Of a stretch of DNA of 64,000 bases, positions 1 to 11,044 are shown piece after piece. Each line of letters opens with the position of its first letter. The stretch's first letter is position 1. The notes beneath the pieces are model-generated. The model had not been told where the DNA came from. It saw nothing but the letters and a program-made list of their open reading frames with translations, and searched no databases. The position numbers were made by a program, and so were the translations under genes. The DNA is from Adiantum capillus-veneris (lineage: Eukaryota; Streptophyta; Polypodiopsida; Polypodiales; Pteridaceae). The stretch spans positions 25,298,396-25,362,395 of the forward strand of contig CM043960.1 of the NCBI GenBank assembly GCA_014529385.2, read 5' to 3'.

Positions 1-1368
1 GAAGATGAGCAAAAGCTCAACTTCTCCTTGTTGACTACCTTTGTAAACATGTCTGCAGGATTTTCACTTGTATGCACCTTTCCTAGCTTTAGTTGTCCCT
101 CTTCCAAAAGAGTGTGTATGAAGTGATATCTCACCTTAATGTGCTTTGTCCTTGAATGAAAGGCTGAGTTCTTCGCAAGTATCACTGTACAAGACACAAA
201 TGTCTTGTTTGAATCCAAGCTCTTCTAAGAATCTGTGTAGCTACAAAATTTATTTGCTTGCCTCCGTCATTGCTACATACTCTACTTCCGTGATAGAAAG
301 TGAGACCACTTTCTGCAGCTTTGAAGCCTAGCTTACTGCCGTGCCTCCAACCGTGAAGACATAGCCAGTAGTGCTTCTTCGAGTATCTTTGTCACCTACC
401 ATATCTGCATCAGCATACCCTTCTAGAAAAATATCAGCCCCTCCAAAATACAAAGCATTTGTTGTTGTCCCTTTTAGATACCTAAGTATCCACTTCACAG
501 CTTGCCAGTGTTCTTTACCTGGGTTGTCCATGAACCTACTCACAACTCCCACTACATGTGCAATATCTGGCCTTGTCCAGACCATAGCATACATTAGAGA
601 ACCTACCATTGTAGCATATGGAACTTTAGACATATAGGCTATCTCCTCTTGTGTCTTTGGAAACATATCCTTCATTAGTTTAAAGTGACCAGCCAAAGGT
701 GTAGAAACTGGTTTTGCATTTTGCATTGCAAACCTTTCTAGTACCTTCTTGATGTAATCCTCTTGAGATAGTTTTATTGTCTTCTTCATCCTATCCCTTG
801 ATATTTTCATACCAAGTATCCTCTTTGCAGCACCTAAATCTTTCATTGAAAAAGATTTAGACAGCTCCTCTTTTAGGTCTTTGATGTCCTGCATGTTAGC
901 ACTTGCAATCAGCATGTCGTCAACATACAACATTAGGATGATGAACTTCCCATCTCCCAAATTCTTTGTGTAGACGCAGTGATCCGAGTTGCATCTTCTG
1001 AATCCATGATCCAACATCCATCGATCAAACTTCAAGTACCATTGTCTTGATGCTTGCTTTAAACCATACAAGCTCTTCTTTAATCTGCAAACCATTTTCT
1101 CCTTAACTTTTACTTCATACCCCTTTGGTTGAAGCATGTAAGTTTCCTCCTCGAAGTCACCGTGAGGGAATGCCGTATTTACATCCATTTGCTCAAGATT
1201 TAGATCATGAGCAGCCACAAGGCTTAAGACAAGCCTAATTGAGTTCATTTTTACAATAGGAGGAAATATTTCATTGAAGTCAATACCTTTCTTTTGTGAA
1301 AACCCTTTTACCACAAGCCTAGACTTGTACCTTTTCTTCCCACCTTCTTCTTCCTTCAGCTTGTACAC
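1..1368 (-). pseudogene. copia-1 reverse transcriptase and RNase H
   Basis: Reverse transcriptase motifs are clear: KSRLVVKGFSQKKGIDFNE, the SLYGLKQASRQWYLKFD block and the catalytic YVDDMLIA box near 915-940. RNase H follows with the RPDIAHVVGVVSRFM and YADADMVGDKDTRRSTTGYVF segments. A TAG at 328-330 stands where the conserved Trp of the VSW motif belongs, and the RNase H tail (TKHIKVRYHFI..., ADMFTK) continues readable to base 1. Another stop, where KGKRALQNRWVYK would normally read through, cuts the frame just upstream of 1368. The protein is therefore broken at both ends. Confidence 0.92.
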
Positions 1369-1532
1369 CCATCTATTTTAAAGTGCCCGCTTACCTTTAG
1401 GCAACTCAACCAACTCCCATGTTTGGTTGCAATGTAGTGAGTCCATCTCCACTTGCATGCTTTTCGTCCATTCTTCTTTGGATTCGTGTTGCATAGCTTC
1501 TTCGTATGATTCCGGCTCTCCAGAATCTGAGA

Positions 1533-2418
1533 TCAAGAGATGGTTGAAGGAAGGAACAAACCTTTCTGGAGGTCTACATGCTCTTGTGATCTTTGGGAAA
1601 TAGGTTGAGGCTCCTCATTTGGTTGATGTTGTTGCTCATTGTCACCGTTTGCAGTCCTTGAGTCTTCACCGTCCTCAAGCTCCATGTACTCATCACCTGT
1701 TTCTTTTGTTTGTTTTCTTTCCAAGTGATCTTTGTACATATTTTGTTCGTTAAAAATTACATCCCTACTCCTTAAGATTTTACCATCTTCAGGATTCCAT
1801 ACACGATACCCAAAGTCACCTTCTCCATAGCCAATGAAGAAACACTTTTTTGGACTTTGCATCTAGCTTTGATCTTAGGCTTCTATCTATGTGCATGAAA
1901 GCCTCACACCCAAACACATTGAGAAATGCATAATTCACCGGTTTACTTGTCCATGTCTCTTCTGGAACTCCCCCATCCAATGTCGTTGAGGGTGACCGGT
2001 TGATTAAGTACACACACCTACTTACAGCTTCCGCCCAAAGCTCAAGCGATAGGCCTGCATGTAGCCGCATGCTTCGTGCTTGCTCCATGATTGTCCTGTT
2101 CATCCTTTCCGAAATCCCATTTTGTTGAGGTGTCCTTGGGGTTGTCCTTTGTCTCCGAATGCCATTGCTAGCACAAAAGCTTTCAAAAGCTTGGCTGCAA
2201 TATTGGCCTCCATTGTCGGATCTAAGGCATTTAACCTTGGTACCTGTTTCATTCCCCACAAAGGCTTTCCACCTTTGAAATATAGAAAATACATTGGACT
2301 TATTCTTCATGACATAAACCCATGTTTTTCTAGTCGCATCGTCTATGAATGTTACATAGTACAATGAGCCACCAAGTGATGGTGTACTTGCAGGACCCCA
2401 AACATCAGAATGAACCAA
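1533..2418 (-). pseudogene. copia-1 integrase
   Basis: Core integrase of the copia polyprotein. The catalytic Asp/Asp/Glu triad is visible in context: VHSDVWGP, then CLRSDNGGQY, then PQQNGISERMNR. The enzyme would join element cDNA to host DNA. The frame continues from gag-protease through a nonsense codon at 2428. It then breaks near 1840 by a frameshift inside the KK-FFIGYGEGDFGYRVW segment, and the C-terminal part (to 1533) is read in another frame. The acidic, glutamine-rich stretch near 1600-1700 is the usual variable linker before reverse transcriptase. Confidence 0.9.
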
Positions 2419-2427
2419 CTCAAGTTT

Positions 2428-3843
2428 TTAATTTTTTCTTTCATTTCTTGATTTTTGAAATTTTATCCTCTTTTGTTTACCATAAATACAATCTTCACAG
2501 AACTCTAAGTCCACTTCTTTCAAACCTGGTAGAAGCTTCTTTGTTTGAAGGATTTGCATTTCTTTGGCACTCATATGCCCAAGCCGGTAGTGCCACACCG
2601 CACTATCAACTTTTGTAGTTGCTGCACAAGCTGAAGGTTGCATGCTGATAGTACACAAGTAAAGTGTACTGACCTTTTCTCCCTTGGCAACCACCAAAGA
2701 TCCCTTTGAGATCTTGCACCGTTTGTTTCCGAATGCAATGTTGTGACCTTCATTGTCCAATTGTCCTGTAGAGATCAAATTTTTCCAAAGAGAAGAAACA
2801 TGCCCAACATCTTTAAGCTTCCATTCATTTTCATTAGCAGTTTTGACACAAACTGTACCTTTGCCGATAATCTCACAAGCTTCATCATCTCCCAAGTATA
2901 CATACCCAAAATTACCTTTGGTGTAATCTTGGAAATGTTGCTTGTGTGGTGTCGCATGGAATGATGCCTCGGAATCTACTATCCAAGAATTAGACACATT
3001 GTCTAATGAGAGAATTAGAGCATCTTGCTCTACTTTACCTGCCACATTGCCCTCTGATGTTGGTTTGTTGTCTTGAGACTCTATCTCCTTCTTCTTCTTG
3101 GACCAGCAATCCTTCTTGACGTGGCCCTTCTTGCCGCAGTTCCAACATTCAAGAACTGACTTTGTGTGTGACTTGCTCCGCCTTGAGCGATCATGACCCT
3201 TTTGGTTTTTGAACCTCTCCTTAGGCCTTCCTCTTGTTTCCACTGACAGTGTAGCACTTGATGATTCTCATGTGCTTCTCCTTCGTATTTCCTCTCTTAG
3301 GAGAACACCCACAACATCATCAAACTTAAGAGTATTTGTGCCAGAAATAGAATTACTTACAGCCATCACAAGGTTGTCCCAACTATCCGGTAGAGATGAT
3401 AGTATAAGGAGAGCTCGCACTTCATCAAAATTGGTTTTCACCGATCGAAGTTGACTTATGTTTGTGTTAAAGTCATTTAGGTGATCTGCAACTGAACCAT
3501 TCTCTGCCATCTTTAGATTGAACAAGCGCTTCATAAGAAATACCTTATTGGATGCCGATGGTTTCTCGTAGAAGTCGTCAAGTGACTTCATCAAGTCCTC
3601 CATGGTCTTCATCTCCGAAACATTGAAGGCCACCGTTGACGCCAAGCTTAACCGGATTGTACCCAGTGCATTTCGATCAAGGACAATCCATGCTTCATTT
3701 GCCATTGTTGCGGGCTTCTTCGCAAGACCGCCTAGTGGCAAATAGAGATCCTTCTGGTAGAGATAGTCTTCAATTTGCATCTTCCAATGTTGGTAGTTTT
3801 TGCCATTGAACTTCTCAATCTTGAGCTTCCCTTCCTTCACCAT
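2428..3843 (-). pseudogene. gag: copia-1 gag and protease region
   Basis: The gag begins at an ATG at 3843 (MVKEGKLKIEKFNG, a typical copia gag start). A UBN2-type gag body follows with a V-ADHLNDFN-like segment. An in-frame TGA at 3268-3270 interrupts the protein. The same frame resumes with a CCHC zinc knuckle (CWNCGKKGHVKKDC), the protease and the GAG-pre-integrase zinc region (WHYRLGH...CEDCIYGK). The protease active-site triplet reads D-S-E where D-S-G is expected, which should abolish proteolysis. A TAA at 2428-2430 ends this stretch, again in frame with what follows. The stops look like single-base nonsense changes, not rearrangements. Confidence 0.9.
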
Positions 3844-3902
3844 AACTCCCACTCAATTCAAGGAATGGTTTCCTTGAGATAATTTAGCTACTAGCGAACC
3901 TT

Positions 3903-3914
3903 ACTCTGATACTA
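3903..3914 (-). other. Primer-binding site of copia-1
   Basis: Read on the minus strand this is TAGTATCAGAGT, two mismatches from the plant copia consensus TGGTATCAGAGC that pairs with initiator methionine tRNA. It lies 2 bases inside the LTR, as expected for the minus-strand primer site. Confidence 0.7.
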
Positions 3915-3916
3915 GT

Positions 3917-4597
3917 TGTTAGGAAATAAGACGTAGCTGAATAGATATTTGAGTAGATTACTTAATGGAGAGAGATAGATTTCACACACAAGAGATTATA
4001 GAGTAGAGAGAGAGAGAGAGAGAAAGAGTACACACGATATACGTAGTTCACCCAATGTGGGCTACGTCCACGGGAAAGCAGCCACTCAATGGCTTTAGTA
4101 CTTAAAAACAAGAAGTAGTTTACAAAAAGATTATACCCTTAATAGAGCTCCTGCCTTGCTTCACTCTCACCACCTCACACTCACCTTGTTGCATCAACTT
4201 CACACTATGAAATATGTGTAGAAATGGCCTCCTTTTATAGGCCAAAAGGGCTGCCCTCTCTCATGAGAGGCAGCCATGTGTAGCCGCCCTTGTGTAGATA
4301 AGTCCAAATCGGACCCTCCAATCCGCCCATGTGTGGCCGCCCTTGAGAAGACAAGTCCGCTTTTGAATTCGGCCATCGGTCATTGACTTCCGACTGCCGG
4401 CCATTGACTACCGGCCAACTGACTGGTCGTTTTTTGACCACTTTCCGGCCATAATATTCTGGTGAAAAGGAATATTTCGACGAAGAGGCGAGTTATTTTC
4501 TTCATGCACGATGGCTTCTCCTCATAATGAAGGCCTTACAAATGTGCGTTTTTACCACAAAAAATTACAAGGGGTAAATTAGGCTCCATACTTAACA
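3917..4597 (-). repeat. 5' LTR of copia-1 (681 bp)
   Basis: On the + strand it starts TGTTAG and ends CTTAACA, giving the expected TG...CA ends with a TGTTA/TAACA inverted pair. A minus-strand TATA-like box (CTATAAAAGG, about 4231-4240) lies inside, with a GA-rich microsatellite near 4003-4025. An LTR of the same family starts at 63932 in this window, differing at only a few of its first 69 bases. Confidence 0.88.
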
Positions 4598-5515
4598 CTA
4601 ATAATTGCTAGGAAACTATGGGAAGACCTCACCATGGGACTACAAACATAGTGGGTGGTAAATATGGCCAATAGGGCTATTGTTAAACCTATTGGGATGC
4701 TATAAGATCTCAAGATCAAGGTCTTTGGACACAAAATAAGGCATACCTTCATTGTTATGGATTGTTCCAAGCACACTATGTCATCTGAGATGATCTTAGG
4801 ATGTCCTTTCGTGAGGGAAGCAAAAATGGTGCATGACTAGTCTAAAAACTATGTCTACTTGCAGTTCCAAGGTTCTGTCATTCGAGTTGATCTTGTAACT
4901 GGTCGGGCACATCCTCTAGGATACAGATTTATAATTGATCATAGATCTGACACCACAATTCACTCGGCCTCATTGCAGTATTGTTACACATGTAACATTG
5001 ACACTAATGTTGGGGAAGATTCTCCCTGTATGGATGTTCTACCTGGGATGACTGAGTCTGACAATGTGGATTGGGTCCACCTAGCAGCAACCATAGACAC
5101 TTGGGGAAATAGGGGGACGATCTGGGTAACACCTAAGGGGGATGAAATGCCACCACTCATACCTTTAAATATGATAGGAGAAATGCATATAGCTTCTGAT
5201 GACCTACAAGATGAAGGCTTGAATGACATTGGAACCAATAGCGTCTCAAAAGACTATGGCCCACACGATTCGAAGTCAAAATCATCAACTGAAATTGACT
5301 ATGAGAACAAAGAATCTGAGTTAAATCTTGGTGCAAATGTGGGGACAAAACTTTCGAGACCCAATGGTACCCGAGATGACAATCTATCCGGGAGAGGAGA
5401 AGATACGAGTAGCAATTCATCTAGTGACTCTTCACTCGAGATCGGCCATAATCAAAAATTAGACAAGAAGAGTAAGAGATATGAGAGGCTACGATACCAA
5501 GCAAATGTGTAAGGT
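4598..5515 (+). pseudogene. Ty3/gypsy protease fragment with C-terminal linker
   Basis: Translation from about 4660 gives a retropepsin-like tail: ANRAIVKPIGML, then KIKVFGHKIRHTFIVMDC, then EMILGCPFVREAKMVHD. The MILGxPF block is the hallmark after the protease flap in plant gypsy pol. Two stops interrupt it. A continuous 217-codon stretch (4859-5512) follows, acidic and rich in Ser, Asp and Glu; this matches the variable linker between protease and reverse transcriptase. The catalytic D-S/T-G is not in the window because copia-1 was inserted immediately to the left. No RT follows, so the element is also truncated downstream. The function of the linker is unknown. Confidence 0.7.
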
Positions 5516-6875
5516 CTCCACCTTTCTAGCTGTAAGGAAATGAACTCAAAGATTAGGAGAAAGCATTGGGCATACAAACAGGTAAAACTCTATCTTAAAA
5601 GCAGTAAAAATGGTATTTTTGGAATCTTAAGCACAATAAACCTAGGGCTAGAAATTTTTAGAATTAAGTTCGGAGAAAACTGACCCCGCTAGTCCCTTCG
5701 AAAGATTCGATGTCAATTAAATTGATAAGAAAAATTGGATGGTTGCAGTAATCATTTAAGCATAGACTTTTACTAAGGCATCGGGCATATATTTATCAAT
5801 TCAACAAAAAAATAGGTCAAAATTTAGCAGATTTGATTTTTAAAGCTGGCAGGTGCTAGGAGGGGTCATCAATGACTTTCCAAGGACATGTAAGAAGCCG
5901 GGAGCGCTAGGAGAGCTGTATGGCTATCTTGGGATGCAAGCTACTGCCATTTCCAGCTCGTGAGTGTCCAGAAACCTATAAATAGGACCCCCTTGCTTCA
6001 CAATTTCACTCAGACTTGGAGTCCTGGCCATTTTTCTCCCACATAGAGAGAACTCTACTCAAAAATCACTAGAGAGCAAAAACTCTAGCTGATTAACAAT
6101 GGTAATTAGCCTAATCCCTTTAGCAAAACTATGCTAGTTTACCTCTATTTTCTTAATTAATCTAATCAATTAAGAAGATTAAACCTCTTTACATTATAAA
6201 CTACTCTATCAACTCTTAATATTTTGCTGATTACTTAGATTAAGATCAGGGATATTAATATAATTAATTATCAAGCCATATTAGGACCGAAATTAATCTT
6301 TTTATTCTTAAATTAAGGATAATTATACTAATTAAACTTAGGTTAGTATAAAATAACTAATAAAGCTAGATTAGACTGTTAAAAAGCTAATAAAATTACA
6401 TCATAAATTTTGTGATTAGTTTCAGTAATTAGTTAGATAGAAATTAGTTGTCTTAATCAAGAAATGATGAAAAACCTACTTAATTAACTCAAATATTCTT
6501 AAGTTAATTATCACATATAGAAAAAACTATTAAAAACATGAGGTAATTACTTCATTAATAGATAATTAGTCTAAGTATTTAATTAAGCTTAAATTAGCTA
6601 TTTTTAGACTCAAATTAAAGAGGGAAATTAGTAAATCAAGTTAGATAATTATGTGCTATTTATCAGAGTTAATTTACATTATAATTAAGTCATGATAATT
6701 ATATTAAGGTCATAAAATTAATTTAGATATTTTTATAAGCCAAAACATACTAATTCTAATTGAAATTTAAAATGGAAAATTATTAAATCAAGTTAGATAA
6801 TTATGTGCTATTTGTTAGAGTTAGTATACATTGTAATAAAGTTGTGATAATTATCTTAAGGTCAAAAAATTACAT
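5516..6875. other. AT-rich non-coding block, LTR-like
   Basis: No coding frame is seen. A TATA-like box CCTATAAATAGG at about 5976-5987 is followed by 'accccc...cacagagaga'-type leader sequence. This arrangement resembles the promoter of an LTR and is very like the box in the gypsy-A LTR near 48370. From about 6100 to 6870 the sequence is extremely A+T-rich with many TTAATTA blocks. A partner LTR was not found, so the boundaries are unknown. Confidence 0.4.
6632..6870. repeat. Direct duplication of about 90 bp
   Basis: The stretch 6632-6720 recurs at 6779-6870. Both copies start ATTAAATCAAGTTAGATAAT and end in AAGGTCA-AAAATTA, with roughly ten differences. The copies are 147 bp apart, so the duplicated unit probably includes the spacer. 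Confidence 0.75.
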
Positions 6876-7508
6876 TCCAATCGGGCACTCGCAGAATGGG
6901 TGCATTGGTTAAGATCTTTTTTAATAACTTATGCACATGGTCACACTCCTCGGTCTAGTGGAACTCACTAAGAAGTTTGTACAATGGACGAGCTATTTTG
7001 GCAAAGTTTAAAATAAACCGCCGGTAGTAAACAACATGGCCCATGAATCTTTGAAGCCGCTTATAGTTTGTAGGTGGTGGCAGATTGGAAATGGCCTTAA
7101 CTTTGCTCATCTATGGAAATTCCATTTTTGGACACTATATGCCCTAAAGTGACTCCATGTTTAACCCAAAATTGGCATTTGAAAGGGTTTAAGGAGATGC
7201 GATACAACCTACACTTTTCAAAAACTTTTTGTAAACATGATAGATGTTCTTTCCAAGAGGAATAAACACAAAGTTCATCTAAGAAAGCTTCACACAACTC
7301 CCTCAAATATTCTCTAAAAGTAGTATTTATTAATCTTTGGAAGGCAGCAGGGGCATTGGTTAAGCCAAAAGCCATAACATAAAATGCGAACACTCCAAAT
7401 TCGGTTATAGAAGCCATTTTAGCTTGGTCCTCTAGTTCAATTATGATTTGATTCTAGCTAGAGTAGCCATCTAAAAAGCTACAAGCTTCCTTTCCTTCAA
7501 CTCTTTCC
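6876..7508 (-). pseudogene. Ty3/gypsy reverse transcriptase fragment
   Basis: Minus-strand translation shows the RT palm region of a plant gypsy pol: SFLDGYSS-NQI, FGVFAFYVMAFGLTNAPAAFQRL, the FLDE position of the catalytic F/Y-x-D-D box, CRLYRISLNPFKCQF, and LGHIVSKNGISID. Then come the LPPPTNYKRLQRFMGHVVYYRRFI connection and the start of the RNase H domain near 6880. A stop replaces the Tyr of GYSSYNQI, and the second catalytic Asp reads Glu. Only about 210 residues survive. Both ends are abrupt: copia-2 begins at 7515 and AT-rich DNA lies at the other side. Confidence 0.85.
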
Positions 7509-7514
7509 AGTACA

Positions 7515-7722
7515 TGTTGGGATTCATGCCAACTGGCCGGACATCCCACTGATTACTAACCCATCTATTAACTTAACCATATATACACTTATTCTTTAAT
7601 ACAAAATAGAATAAGGAGCTGCAGCAAACAAGATAATGTTGTTGTGCACTCCACCCAATAGGAGGTCTCTCTCTCTCTGCTCTCACACTTGCACTCGCAC
7701 ACGCTTCCCACGGCACCTTCGA
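7515..7722 (+). repeat. Putative 5' LTR of copia-2
   Basis: It starts TGTTGGGATTC, a common copia LTR start, and ends just before the primer-binding site. Length is about 208 bp. The right end does not show a clean CA, and no second LTR is available for comparison, so both borders are provisional. Confidence 0.55.
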
Positions 7723-7723
7723 C

Positions 7724-7735
7724 TGGTATCAGAGC
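7724..7735 (+). other. Primer-binding site of copia-2
   Basis: The sequence TGGTATCAGAGC is a perfect match to the plant consensus complementary to the 3' end of initiator methionine tRNA. Confidence 0.9.
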
Positions 7736-8846
7736 AAGGTTTGTGCTTGCCGTTTTCACATCCATGCGCGTGCACACTTTCAAAAGTGCAAACAGGTTTC
7801 CAATTTCGGCATCGATAAATTCAGCATTCCGAGAGCGTTTCCAGCAGGTGTCCTTCGGTTATACCCCCTTTCGAAGTTGTTCATGCAGTCGAAAGCTTCA
7901 TCCAAGCTACGCTTCAGGAGTAGTATTTTTCAACTCCACTTTTGCTACAGATACAGGTACAGGACAGAGGTGCAGGTTGTTCAGAGATTATTTTGGGATT
8001 GTATATAGCCGTTTTATGGCTATTATGTGCTATTGAGACGGTGTTTATGTGCTGATTAGAAGCACTTTTCGGCATCAACATTGTCTCGGGTTTTTCAGGC
8101 ATCCATCTCCTCACAGGTTCTTGCATACATACAGGACATCCAGGTTTCTTACAGGTTGTAGTGTTTTGCATCAGCACAGATTTCAGTGGGAGTACTTGAT
8201 GTGCATATGCTTGTTTTGGCACTTTTGATAGTGCTTGAGCTCTTTTGAGAGCGGTTACTCCCCATAGGGATTTGTTTACTGCTTGCACATTTTGTTTGGT
8301 GCCTATTTGAGCGCGTATAATACTACACCTTGTAGTACTGTTGACAATGAATGTACGTTGAGTTGTAGAAATTGCCATATGTACCTTTTGTGGAGCCGAT
8401 TTGGCTTGTTTCTAGCAGTCCCGACCATTTTTGAGAATCGATTCAGAGACCCTTTCTGAGACTAGGCTGGTTTCTTGTCTGCATAACCTTTTGTGAGAAT
8501 CGATAGCGTGAGGTTTTCTTGAGGGGGATTCTTGAATGTAGAGATCCTTTCAGTGATACAGGTTGTTGAAGTACCCCTTTTTTGTGGCCTCGCCATAGGA
8601 CATGTATAGAGAGGGCTAGGTACATTTGATGCCATGTTGGAAGTCTCGGGTTAGCTTTTGACTTTTTATGCACAGTTAGTGATTGGTGCATCTGTCTTAT
8701 GCTCTAAGAGCATTACTTTTGATGCGTTATTGATCTCTTGTGTCAGTTTTAGATTGAGATTCTGTCTTTTTTTTTTTTGGGAAACTCTACCAAATTTTTC
8801 CCAAAATTACTAGTGTATATCGCCATATTATCTTTAGCTTGCAGCC
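7736..8846 (+). other. Long untranslated leader of copia-2
   Basis: About 1.1 kb separates the primer site from the gag start. No frame longer than about 150 codons with recognisable content was seen. It is T-rich on this strand with several TTTTG-type runs and a poly-T at 8769-8779. It is probably the 5' leader, holding packaging or dimerisation signals, but nothing in the sequence proves this. Confidence 0.5.
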
Positions 8847-9808
8847 ATGTCATCTAGCGATGAAAAGGATATTTACAACATTCGGAAATTTGATGGGTTT
8901 AATTTTGCTATCTGGAAAGAGCAGATTCAAGATGTTTTCATACAAAAAGGTCAGTTGGATCCTATCATGGAGCGCCCAGAGGACAAGTATATAGATGTTG
9001 AGTGGGAGAGACTTGATGCTAAGGCCAAATCTACCCTCCGTTTGCATTTGGTCAAATCTATGTACTTTACTATGTTTGGAGAAAGGACTACTAGAGATGT
9101 ATGGGAATAAGTTGTGTTCCAGTTATGAGAACAAAAGTGTCACTAATAAGGTTTTCTCGATGAAGAAGTTGTTTGACCTTTGTATGAAGAAAGAGGAAAC
9201 TATTTCTACTCACATTAATGAGTTCAATATCATTTTCTCTCAGTTGACCACTCAGGTTTTGGTCTTCAATGAGGAAATCAAGTGTATCTTCTTTCTATGC
9301 AGTTTACCCTCGCCTTGGGATACATTTTGTACTGCGATTAGCAACTTAGCACCTAGTACTGGCCTTTTGTACAATGACGTCCTTGGGAGTCTATTTACCG
9401 AGGAGATTCGCTGGAATCTCTCGAAGGCAATAAGGATGGTGATGCGTATGTTGCTAGTGATAGACAGAGGGGTCACACTCAAAGTCATGCCAAAAGCAAG
9501 GAACGTGGGGGATCACACAGTAAGTCTCGGGGTTCTATGTGTAATGTCGAATGCTATCACTACCATAAAAAAGGGTATGTGAAGAAGGATTGCAAGAAAT
9601 GGCAGCAAAGCACGAAGGATAAACAATCCGATGACACTTCTAAGTCTGATGATTCAAACAAGGGCAAAGCAAATTTAGAGGAGATCAATGTGCTAGAGTC
9701 TTCAAATGCTCCTATTGTAGAGACTCTTCCAGTGGTTGTTATGCCACTTGACATATTAGTCTTCATAGCAGATCTCCCTATCGAGGCTCTTGTTACAGAA
9801 AATGCGTA
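8847..9808 (+). pseudogene. gag: copia-2 gag with zinc knuckle
   Basis: It starts ATG TCA TCT AGC at 8847. The first 87 codons (IRKFDGFNFAIWKEQIQDVF) are a copia gag N-terminus. A stop at 9108-9110 and a frameshift follow; the remaining UBN2-like body (NKVFSMKKLFDLCM, SLPSPWDTFCTAI) is readable from about 9117 in another frame. Another shift near 9530 brings in the nucleic-acid-binding knuckle. That knuckle reads C-Y-H-Y-H-K-K-G-Y-V-K-K-D-C, so the second Cys and the His of CCHC have both become Tyr. The last part is a charged Lys/Asp/Ser linker. It would have formed the virus-like particle. Confidence 0.85.
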
Positions 9809-9814
9809 GTATGC

Positions 9815-10830
9815 ACATAATTGGATAGTAGATTCTGGTGCGAGGTTCCATGTGACACCACATAGAGAGTGGTTCTCTACTTATTCTCACTCTTGTGGCA
9901 TAGTGATACTTGGTGATGCTTATGAACTAGACATTGAGGGTGTCGGAAACATCAAATTGCATCTAAGGAATGGCACGCACTTTACTTTATGTAATGTCAG
10001 ACATGTGCCCAAGTTGACTAAAAGTTGTTTTCTGTTGGTCAGCTTGATGATTTGGGCTACAACATCACATTTGGCAATGGGTTCTGGATAGTACGCAAAG
10101 GTAATAGTGTTGTACTCAGAGCTCAAAAGCATGGTACCTTGTATTCCATGCATGTGTCAAATGTTGGTCATGATTACGTATCTATAGTCGAGCTGTCGTC
10201 TACTGAGTTGTGGCATTGCCGGCTAGGTCATATTAGCCAAAAAGGAATGAGAACTCTAACTCGTTTTGGCTACTTACCTGTCTTGTCTTATATTGACTTT
10301 CCCGTTTGTGAGCATTGTATCTATGGCAAACATACTAGGTCTGTCCACTTGCCATTGGGTCAAAAGCAAGTTGAACCTCTAGATTTAGTACATAGTGATG
10401 TTTGTGGTCCTATGTCAATCAAATTTTTAGGGGGGCAGCTATTTTGTGACATTCATAGATGACTCTACTCGAAAGGTGTGGGAATATCCTTTGAAACATA
10501 AGGATCAAGTTCTTCCTGTGGTCCATAAATTTTTGGCAATTGTTGAAATCAATCTGGCAAGAAACTCAAGAGTTTGTGGACTGACAATGGTGGAGAGTAT
10601 GTCTCCAAGGAGTTTGACAATTTCTGTGCTAAAAGGGGGATTAAAAGGCAGTTTACTGCACCATACACACCGACTCAGAATGGAGTTGTTGAGCACATGA
10701 ATCGTACGATTCAGGAAAGAGTCAAAGCCATGCTTTCTATGGAAAATCTCACATAAGGTTTTTGGGTAGAAGCCGTCTTGACCGCAGTGCACATTATAAA
10801 TCATTCGCCTAGTACAATTATGAGATCCGA
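9815..10830 (+). pseudogene. copia-2 protease and integrase
   Basis: The protease active site is intact (WIVDSGARFHVTPH, about 9820-9860). A frameshift near 10030 separates it from the pre-integrase zinc-binding region (LWHCRLGH... and CEHCIYGK, 10205-10335). The integrase core shows the three catalytic contexts LVHSDVCGP, TDNGGEY and TQNGVVEHMNR, but they are spread over three frames with shifts near 10440 and 10570 and a TAA at 10753. The C-terminal integrase segment (HLRVFGCEAYAHVPKR, IFIGYGADGDMGYRLW) is still visible to about 11030. Confidence 0.88.
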
Positions 10831-11044
10831 AAGAGTTATGGTCTAAACGTAAGCCCCACTATGACCATCTACGTGTTTTTGGTTGTGAAGCTTATGCTCA
10901 CGTGCCTAAACGACTTCGACAGAAGTTAGAGCTGAAGTCACACAAATGTATTTTCATTGGATATGGTGCAGATGGAGATATGGGATATCGTCTCTGGCAC
11001 TCGGAATCTCGTCGAGTCATCCGTAGTTCAAATGTGAGTCGAAG

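Larger units (their letters stand above)
1..4597 (-). mobile_element. Ty1/copia LTR retrotransposon 'copia-1', left end outside window
   Basis: A copia element read on the minus strand. Its 5' LTR is at 3917-4597 and a primer-binding site lies next to it. The order gag, zinc knuckle, protease, integrase, reverse transcriptase, RNase H runs leftwards to base 1, where the C-terminal RNase H tail is still coding, so the 3' LTR lies outside the window. The domain order (integrase before RT) defines Ty1/copia. Gag to integrase share one frame broken by stops, with frameshifts later, so it is inactive. The bases CTAAT after the LTR (4598-4602) would be one copy of the target duplication. The element sits in a gypsy remnant that resumes at 4598. 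Confidence 0.93.

Noticed and set aside
2080-2367. + strand ORFs opposite copia-1 integrase
   Set aside because: Shadow frames of the minus-strand integrase with no protein-like pattern.
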